Positions 30,911-36,306 of a stretch of DNA of 36,306 bases are shown here, in pieces (the first letter of the stretch is position 1; every line of letters starts with the position of its first letter). Under the pieces are notes generated by a model that was not told where the DNA came from, did not search any database, and worked only from the letters and a program-made list of their open reading frames with translations. Both the position numbers and the translations under genes were made by a program. Source of the stretch: Vulcanimicrobiota bacterium (GTDB taxonomy: Bacteria; Vulcanimicrobiota; Xenobia; Xenobiales; JADMJV01); NCBI GenBank assembly GCA_023447635.1, contig JAEXNA010000167.1, forward strand, positions 1-36,306, written 5' to 3'.

Positions 30911-31804
30911 ATGGAAGATCTCAACGACCTCTATTTTTTCGCCTGCGTGGTCGAGCGCGGGAGTTTCACTCGGGCGGCCGAGGCGCTGGGGGTGCCCAAG
31001 TCGCGCCTGTCTCGACGGGTGGCCGACCTGGAGGGGCGGTTGGGAGTGCTCCTGTTAGAGCGTACCACACGACGCCTGCACCTGACCACGGAAGGCGAGC
31101 TGTTTCTGAGCCACTGCCAGGCCATGATGGTCGAAGCGAAGGCGGGGCTCGAGGCGTTGGAGCGGATGCGTTCGGAGCCTCAGGGCACGGTGCGGGTGGC
31201 GGCTCCGGTCGACGTGGCGCAACATGTGCTGGCTCCGCTTTTGCCAGAGTTTCTCGCCCTCTATCCTAAGGTTCGGCTGGAGGTGAACACCGGAGCGCGT
31301 ATGGTCGATCTGATCGAAGAAGGCTTCGACGCGGCGTTGCGGGTGCGCACCGGTGCCCTGGAGGACCCCCGCCTGGAGGTGCGAGCGCTGCAGCCGATGG
31401 AGTTGGTCCTGGCGGCGGCACCCCGGTTTTTAGGAGATTGGAGCCCGGGCTCGCCGGAGGAGTTAGTCGGGCGACTGTCCGGGTTGGCCGGCGCGGCTCC
31501 AGGCCAGAGTTCGGTTTCGCTGATCGGCCCGCAGGGCGAGGTGGCGCGCTTGGAAGTCGAAGGGCGCCTGGCGGTCAACGACTTTTCCGTGCTGGCCGAG
31601 GCGGCCCGGGCGGGGTTAGGAGTAACCCTGCTGCCGTTGGTGCTGGTTCAGCCCGGTCTAGCGGACGGGAGCCTGTGCCTGGTGCTGCCGGAGTGGAGAG
31701 TCACCTCTGGCCATCTTCGCCTGGTCTATCCTCCGGCCCGTGCCCGTTTGCCCTCGGTCCGCGCTTTCCTGAGCTTCATTCGCGAACGCCTGGCCCCAGA
31801 TTAG
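30911..31804 (+). CDS. LysR-family transcriptional regulator (CrgA/DmlR-like)
   Basis: The 297-residue protein starts at ATG 30911 behind GGGAGGGG; the frame opens 13 codons earlier without a ribosome site. The helix-turn-helix (about 1-60, VVERGSFTRAAEALGVPKSRLSRRV) and effector-binding domain (about 90-295) are complete. It belongs to the same subgroup as the LysR gene at 6274-7203 but is clearly diverged from it. Its divergent neighbour is the VOC enzyme gene, the likely target. It converges with the second L,D-transpeptidase gene with 2 bases between stops. Confidence 0.94.
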   Translation: MEDLNDLYFFACVVERGSFTRAAEALGVPKSRLSRRVADLEGRLGVLLLERTTRRLHLTTEGELFLSHCQAMMVEAKAGLEALERMRSEPQGTVRVAAPVDVAQHVLAPLLPEFLALYPKVRLEVNTGARMVDLIEEGFDAALRVRTGALEDPRLEVRALQPMELVLAAAPRFLGDWSPGSPEELVGRLSGLAGAAPGQSSVSLIGPQGEVARLEVEGRLAVNDFSVLAEAARAGLGVTLLPLVLVQPGLADGSLCLVLPEWRVTSGHLRLVYPPARARLPSVRAFLSFIRERLAPD

Positions 31805-31806
31805 AG

Positions 31807-32559
31807 TTAGCGGATTTCGGGCCAGCTCGGGTCATGGCTGCTGCTGAACTCGGCGCGGGGCAGCTGGAGCACGACGGGTTTGGCGTCACGCTTCAGCCAG
31901 AGCAGCAGGTTGGTCAACGAGCCGCGGTCCATGGCGGTACAGCCCGAGGTAGGGCAGTTGGCGCCGGACTGCAGGTGGTAGAAAATGCAAGAACCCATTC
32001 CCGGTTTCGCGGCCGGGCAGTTGTGTCCGACCACCAGGCCCATCTTGTAGAGACCGATCTTCATGTCTTCGGCCGACTTCCAGGTCCGCCCGCCCACCTC
32101 GGACGGCTTGACGATCTGGTTGTAGTAAGGCGAGGCGCCGTCATCGACGCACTGCTCGTGCTCGACCACCATGAAGGGCAGATTGGCCGAGCTGTAGCCG
32201 GCGGGTTTGGCGGGGTGGCCAAACCCCTTGAGAAAAGGGAACAAGCCGGCCGGCGACTTGCCGTCGCCTTCCCGCTTCTGAGGGCCGGATCCGCTCTCGG
32301 CGTCCTTGATCAGCTCGGAACGTCCCCAGGCCAGCCCCGTGCGACCAAGGTTGACCGTGACCACCTGGCCGATAGGGCTCCATTCGCCCTGGGCGTTGTC
32401 ACGCTCGAAGCGATACATCCGGGCCGTCGGCGCGTCCCATCCGTCGCTGAGCACCACCACCAGCTGCCGCGATTCGGCGGGGACCGGGAAGGAAGGGGCG
32501 GCGAAGACGGGGGCGGCCAGCAGCCAGAGAGCCAGGGCCAATCTCAGAACGGTTTTCAT
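31807..32559 (-). CDS. L,D-transpeptidase-family protein (YkuD type, COG3786-like)
   Basis: The 250-residue protein has a signal peptide (about 1-20) and a YkuD-type domain whose active-site Cys207 lies in PTSGCTAM, preceded by VVGHN and SCIFYHL. This arrangement (H...SxGC) is typical of the murein L,D-transpeptidase group that lacks LysM. It would modify peptidoglycan in the periplasm. The ATG at 32559 is preferred because GGGAGGA lies 11 bases upstream and the signal peptide starts there; a GTG three codons earlier is too close to that site. It is unrelated in detail to the LysM enzyme at 28720-29658. Confidence 0.88.
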   Translation of the reverse strand: MKTVLRLALALWLLAAPVFAAPSFPVPAESRQLVVVLSDGWDAPTARMYRFERDNAQGEWSPIGQVVTVNLGRTGLAWGRSELIKDAESGSGPQKREGDGKSPAGLFPFLKGFGHPAKPAGYSSANLPFMVVEHEQCVDDGASPYYNQIVKPSEVGGRTWKSAEDMKIGLYKMGLVVGHNCPAAKPGMGSCIFYHLQSGANCPTSGCTAMDRGSLTNLLLWLKRDAKPVVLQLPRAEFSSSHDPSWPEIR

Positions 32560-32627
32560 GCCGACCACATTCCTCCCTGGAGGGCGAGAACCTTGCTCGT
32601 CGGCCCTGGCTCGAGCCCGGGCGACGC

Positions 32628-33359
32628 TCAGAGTCCCAGGACGGGTCGAACTTTGCCAGACCAGTCGGCGTTGGCCTGAGGGTTGGCGGGGGACGGATGC
32701 AGGATGGTCTGCAGCGGTAGCTCGAGCGAGTCGGCTTTAGCCACAGCGGTCAGGCGGTCCAGAGCGAACCGCCCTACGCCGATCGCGCGGGCCACCTTCA
32801 GTTCGCGCAGCAACTCCAGCAGTGCCGTATCGCAGGCCGCGTAGAGCGGATCGCGCTCGGCTTTGGGTAGCTTGTCCGGGGTGCGGTTGCGGCCGCCTTC
32901 CTCCATGAACACCAGCGGGCAGTAGTTGACCACCACGAAGCGACGAGCAAACTCGGCCGGATCGGGAAACTCCTGAGAAAACAGCCCCCAGACGCGACGC
33001 CCCGAGACCTCGCTACGCCGACAGTCGAACCCCTCGATCGGGCGGGCCGGATTCTCGACCGCAGGCCTCTCCACCGGGCCACTCACACCCAGCCAGTCGC
33101 GCACGGCGGCGACCTCTCCAAAGGGCACTCCCGTCTGGGCCATCCCCCAGGGACCAGGGTTCATCCCTAGCAGCAGGGTTCGACCATGGGGGCCGGCCAG
33201 ATACAGTTCGAGATACTGCGCGAAAGGGACCCGGGCGTAGGTCAACGGGTTGTAGACGTGGGTCACCGGCGGGGCGAAAGTCAGCTTCGAGACGGCCTTC
33301 TCGAGGCGAGAGAAAATCTTCGTCAGCTTACCGGCATCAGCGCTCAAGGGACGCCTCAT
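32628..33359 (-). CDS. SMUG1-type single-strand-selective uracil-DNA glycosylase
   Basis: The 243-residue protein strongly matches the SMUG1 family: VYNPLTYA near 35-42, GMNPGPWGMAQTGVPFGEV at 65-83 (Asn67 at the catalytic Asn position), SEVSGRRVWGLF, and the HPSPANP motif with His221. It excises uracil and oxidised pyrimidines such as 5-hydroxymethyluracil. SMUG1 is known mainly from animals and a scattered set of bacteria. The ATG at 33359 overlaps the aminotransferase 3' end by 23 bases; the ribosome site is poor, so a start a few codons later is possible. The open frame runs further upstream only as a shadow of the aminotransferase. Confidence 0.94.
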   Translation of the reverse strand: MRRPLSADAGKLTKIFSRLEKAVSKLTFAPPVTHVYNPLTYARVPFAQYLELYLAGPHGRTLLLGMNPGPWGMAQTGVPFGEVAAVRDWLGVSGPVERPAVENPARPIEGFDCRRSEVSGRRVWGLFSQEFPDPAEFARRFVVVNYCPLVFMEEGGRNRTPDKLPKAERDPLYAACDTALLELLRELKVARAIGVGRFALDRLTAVAKADSLELPLQTILHPSPANPQANADWSGKVRPVLGL

Positions 33360-34551
33360 AGGCGGCTTGCACACCGGCGCCGTGGGCCTGGATGCGTCGA
33401 AGCGCTTCGGCCAGACCAGCCGTCGTCTCCGACCCCAGCAGAGGAATGGAGAGGCAGCGGGAGGCCAACTGCTCGGTGCGCGGGAGAGGCCGACGAGCAA
33501 AGGCGCGGTAAGCCGTATGCTGGTGGCAAGGCGGATGAAAGTAAGCTCGACTGGGCACACCCTCGCGCCCCAGCGCCCAGGCCATGGCGTCCCGCGAGCA
33601 GCCGAAAGCCTCGGGCTCGATGGCGATGGTGAAATCTTTGTAGGTGGTCCGGCTGTCGGCCGTGATCTGCTGGAACAAGAGTCCCGGCGTCCCTTCCAAG
33701 GCGGCCTTGAGTTCTTCGGCGGCCGTGTTGCGGAACGCCACCACCTCTTCCAGCATCTTGAGCGACTCGCGGGCCAGCGCACTGTGCATTTCGGACAGAC
33801 GCGCGTTCATCCCGGCCATCAGCGAATCGTAAGAGCCGTCATTGCCGTACTCCCGCGCTATCTCTAGCTCTCGAGCCAGTTCGGCGTCGTTGGTGGCGAC
33901 CACTCCACCCTCTCCAGCCACCACCATCTTGGTGGGAGTCAACGAATAGACCTGGCACCAGCCGGCGCCTCCCACCGGCTCACCCTGATGCACGGACCCG
34001 AAGCCGTGAGCGGCGTCGAAGATCAGACGGACTTCCGCCTCGGAGCAGACCGCCTCGATGCTCGCCGACGGAACCGGGTTGCCGAAGCAATGGACACCCA
34101 CTACAGCCACCACGTTCTTGTCCTGCAAGACTTTTTGCAGATCGTCGAGGCAAAGGTTCATGCTGGCCGGGTCGACTTCGACGAACTCGGGTTCGAAGCC
34201 AGCCCACAGCATGGCCGAAACCGAAGCCATGAAGGTAAACGACGGCACCGCGATCCTGGGCTTGACGATCTCTGGAGAGATACGCCGCCGTAGCGCCTGA
34301 TAGACCAGCATCAGCCCGCTGGTGCAGGACGAAACGCCGACCGCGTGAGCCACCTTCAGGTAGGCCGCTGCTTCCTGCTCGAACCCTTGGAGTTCGGCAC
34401 CCTTGGTCAAATGGCCGCTGCTCAAGATCCGCTCGAAGCGAGGTAGCAGCACGGCCGGGTCGGGAAGGCGGGGGGACGCCATGGGGAGGGGAGGGGAGAA
34501 GAGGGGAGCGCCCCCCAGAGAGGCGGGCAAGGCGGCAACGGATTGGCTCAT
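33337..34551 (-). CDS. DegT/DnrJ/EryC1-family PLP-dependent aminotransferase
   Basis: The 404-residue protein has the fold-type I aminotransferase layout of the sugar-aminotransferase group: SSCTSGLM near the cofactor phosphate, FDAAHGFGS with the PLP-binding Asp, and SLTPTK with Lys208 as the Schiff-base lysine, followed by GEGG and a C-terminal YxHPPCHQHTAY segment. Members aminate nucleotide-linked keto-sugars for cell-surface polymers. No sugar-pathway genes adjoin it, so the substrate is unknown. The ATG at 34551 is my choice; the frame opens earlier without family similarity, and an ATG at 34482 is also possible. Confidence 0.9.
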   Translation of the reverse strand: MSQSVAALPASLGGAPLFSPPLPMASPRLPDPAVLLPRFERILSSGHLTKGAELQGFEQEAAAYLKVAHAVGVSSCTSGLMLVYQALRRRISPEIVKPRIAVPSFTFMASVSAMLWAGFEPEFVEVDPASMNLCLDDLQKVLQDKNVVAVVGVHCFGNPVPSASIEAVCSEAEVRLIFDAAHGFGSVHQGEPVGGAGWCQVYSLTPTKMVVAGEGGVVATNDAELARELEIAREYGNDGSYDSLMAGMNARLSEMHSALARESLKMLEEVVAFRNTAAEELKAALEGTPGLLFQQITADSRTTYKDFTIAIEPEAFGCSRDAMAWALGREGVPSRAYFHPPCHQHTAYRAFARRPLPRTEQLASRCLSIPLLGSETTAGLAEALRRIQAHGAGVQAAYEASLER

Positions 34552-34756
34552 GGGAAGGGCTTTCTTTTGCCCCCTCCCGACCTCCTGGGGACGGGGCTGA
34601 CTCCTGCTCACGGGTTGCCATCGCGGCCTCGTCTGTCCCTTTCCGACGATGGGCAAGATTTTTTGGGCCTCAAAGATAACCGAGAAGGGTTTTAGGATAA
34701 ATACCATAATAGTTGCCGCAAAACTTCCCGAAACTAGTAAACAACAGGAGTCATCA

Positions 34757-36238
34757 ATGGCGAAAACTGTCGCAGCACCCAAGTCGGTACCGGCCCCTTC
34801 TTCGGGCATCGTACTCAAAGATTTCCTCGAGATCCCTTATGATCAGCTCGAAGAGATGAACCTTGAAGCCAAGCAGAAGCAGCTGGACCGCGTCAGCGAC
34901 CGCGAGTTGGAAGAGCATTACCTCAAGTACCTGACCGAAGAGAAACGCATCAAGGCCGTGACGGTCGGCTTCTCGGACCTCGAGGGCCGCTTCCACATGC
35001 TCGACTACGACAAGAAGTTCTTGCTCAAGTCGCACGACAACCTGACCTTCGACGGCTCGTCGATCCGCGGTTTCTCCGTGGTGTCCGAGTCCGATCTGCG
35101 CCTGGCCATCGACTGGGGCTCCTTCCGCTGGCTGCCCAGCGACCTGTTTGGTCCGGGAAAGGTGATCGTGTTCGGTCTGATCCAGGATGCTGAAGGGGTG
35201 GCTTACCACTCGGATATGCGCGGGCAGCTGAAGAACTACTCGGACGAGCTTTACAAGAAGGGTATGGTCGCCAATGTCGCCGTCGAGTGCGAAGGCTTCC
35301 TGTTCAACGGACTCAACGTCGAGCAGACCTACGAGACCCAGCGTGGCTTCGAGCTTGTCTCTTCCGGCGGCTACTACAACTCGCTGCCTCACGATCCGCT
35401 CAAGCAGTTCATCGACAACCTGGCCGAAGCCCAGCGCGCTCTGGCCTTCGAGAACGAGAAGGACCACCCCGAGGTGGCGCCCTCGCAGTTCGAGTTGAAC
35501 TACAGCTACACGGAAGCGCTGCTGGCCGCCGACCAACTGCAGCTTTACAAGCTGGTGGCCCGTCAGACTGCCGCGGTCATGGGCTACACCGCCTCCTTCT
35601 TACCCAAGCCGATCGCCGGTATCAACGGCAGCGGTATGCACACGAATCTGTCCGTCATGAAGAAGGGCAAGAATCAGATGTACGACGCGAAGGGCGAAGA
35701 GAAGCTCTCGGCTTTCGCCTGGGAGTTTGTCGACCGCCTGCTCAACAGCGCCAACGACCTCTGCTTGATCCTGAACCCCAGCGTCAACTCTTATCGTCGT
35801 CTGGACCCTCATTTCGAGGCGCCGAACCAGATCAAGAGCTCGCCGGTCGACCGCACCTCGATGGTGCGTATCCCTCTGGGCAACGCCAAGTCGTCCCGCA
35901 TCGAGGTGCGTACGGTGGCTCCCGACGCCAACCCCTACATGGCGTTCTACGCCATCCTGAAAACCGGATTCGACGGACCGATGAAGGAGACCATCTCTTC
36001 GGAAGAGCGCCGCACCCGTACCAAGTATCTGCCTGGCAACATCTACGACGCGATCCGCCTGTTCAAGCAGTCGAGCTTCATGGAAGAAGTGCTGGGAGCC
36101 GACAACAAGGCCAAGTACATCGAGCGTAAGGTGGCCGCCGCCGAACGTTCGGCCAAAGAACTGGGAACCAACGTCAAGCGCAGCGAGATCATCTATCACC
36201 ACGAAGTGACCAACCAGTACATCTGGGGCAACTTCTAA
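34757..36238 (+). CDS. glnA: Glutamine synthetase, divergent type I with N-terminal extension
   Basis: The 493-residue protein is about 50 residues longer than most type I enzymes owing to an N-terminal extension (about 1-60). Conserved parts include FDGSSIRGF (beta-grasp), ECEGFLF (metal site), NGSGMH with His295, the NSYRRLDP block and RIEVRT. The enzyme makes glutamine from glutamate, ammonia and ATP. Two positions differ from the common pattern: Asn297 replaces the second His of GMHxH, and IKSSPVDRTSM replaces the usual W-x-x-NRSA segment; a Tyr lies in GNIYDA but the NLYDLPPEE adenylylation context is absent. GGAG precedes the ATG at a spacing of 7, and the upstream 100 bases are AT-rich. 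Confidence 0.93.
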   Translation: MAKTVAAPKSVPAPSSGIVLKDFLEIPYDQLEEMNLEAKQKQLDRVSDRELEEHYLKYLTEEKRIKAVTVGFSDLEGRFHMLDYDKKFLLKSHDNLTFDGSSIRGFSVVSESDLRLAIDWGSFRWLPSDLFGPGKVIVFGLIQDAEGVAYHSDMRGQLKNYSDELYKKGMVANVAVECEGFLFNGLNVEQTYETQRGFELVSSGGYYNSLPHDPLKQFIDNLAEAQRALAFENEKDHPEVAPSQFELNYSYTEALLAADQLQLYKLVARQTAAVMGYTASFLPKPIAGINGSGMHTNLSVMKKGKNQMYDAKGEEKLSAFAWEFVDRLLNSANDLCLILNPSVNSYRRLDPHFEAPNQIKSSPVDRTSMVRIPLGNAKSSRIEVRTVAPDANPYMAFYAILKTGFDGPMKETISSEERRTRTKYLPGNIYDAIRLFKQSSFMEEVLGADNKAKYIERKVAAAERSAKELGTNVKRSEIIYHHEVTNQYIWGNF

Positions 36239-36252
36239 AATCGTCGCGCAGG

Positions 36253-36273
36253 CCGTCGGTAAGACTCCGACGG
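36253..36273 (+). terminator. Hairpin after glnA
   Basis: CCGTCGG and CCGACGG pair perfectly around a 7-base loop 14 bases after the glnA stop. No T-run follows, so it is a possible rather than certain terminator. Confidence 0.45.
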
Positions 36274-36306
36274 TCTCGACGACCATGGCCTGAAAATGGA
36301 AGCGCC

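Noticed and set aside
33360..33782. Long N-terminal extension of the SMUG1 frame
   Set aside because: It is the aminotransferase gene read in another frame; SMUG1 similarity begins only after 33359.
34600..34756. Sigma-54 promoter for glnA
   Set aside because: The region is AT-rich and contains TTGC, but no TGGC element at the required spacing; no sigma-70 -35 box of good quality was found either.
1..36306. CRISPR arrays, tRNA/rRNA genes, insertion sequences and prophage genes
   Set aside because: I saw no regularly spaced repeats, cloverleaf-like gaps, transposase or integrase motifs, and no intergenic gap exceeds 300 bases.
36252..36306. Possible small gene after glnA
   Set aside because: Only 68 bases remain, dominated by a hairpin; no frame has a start with a ribosome site.

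Overview
This 36.3 kb window is bacterial chromosome with GC visibly above 60%, densely packed (no gap over 300 bases), and with no rRNA, tRNA, insertion sequence, prophage or CRISPR array that I can see. The organism looks like a diderm (Gram-negative-type) heterotroph: it encodes a lipoprotein-type periplasmic adaptor with an FtsX/MacB-type ABC transporter, two L,D-transpeptidases, signal peptidase I, and many proteins with signal peptides. No gene here fixes the phylum. The divergent glutamine synthetase and the many lineage-specific Pro/Ala/Gly-rich proteins suggest a poorly sampled lineage, but that is inference.

Layout. 1-2340: serine beta-lactamase-family hydrolase (cut by the window edge), Mug-type DNA glycosylase, small membrane protein. 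2402-5341: large soluble hybrid histidine kinase with a degenerate first receiver, a canonical second receiver and an Hpt-like tail whose histidine position is serine. 5364-8065: single-pass Pro/Ala-rich protein, LysR regulator and a divergent SDR oxidoreductase. 8151-12171: secreted proteins, an M14 carboxypeptidase and an esterase with a CBM-like N-terminus. 12404-17880: a tripartite efflux-type transporter whose adaptor is separated from its permease and ATPase by a low-molecular-weight phosphatase gene and a decayed toxin-antitoxin pair. 17929-21622: DNA polymerase I and CdsA-type cytidylyltransferase. 21725-29658 (all minus): S9 prolyl oligopeptidase, secreted/anchored proteins, an M20-family peptidase lacking most of its lid domain, a Gly/Ala-rich protein, lepB and a LysM L,D-transpeptidase. 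29767-32559: secreted protein, VOC dioxygenase-like enzyme divergent from a second LysR gene, second L,D-transpeptidase. 32628-36238: SMUG1-type uracil-DNA glycosylase, DegT-type aminotransferase, glutamine synthetase.

Most genes are independent housekeeping or envelope functions. Themes are envelope biology (LepB, two L,D-transpeptidases, efflux pump, secreted peptidases), base-excision repair (Mug, SMUG1 and Pol I, at separate loci) and LysR-divergent-enzyme pairs. I did not find a convincing new multi-gene defence or metabolic system. The strongest oddities are the debris of a RelE/ParE-type toxin-antitoxin pair inside the split transporter locus, the Hpt-like kinase tail without histidine, the lid-less M20 peptidase, a terminator-like hairpin inside the signal-peptide codons of the M14 peptidase, -10-like boxes only 6-8 nt upstream of start codons, and hairpins that pair with Shine-Dalgarno sequences.
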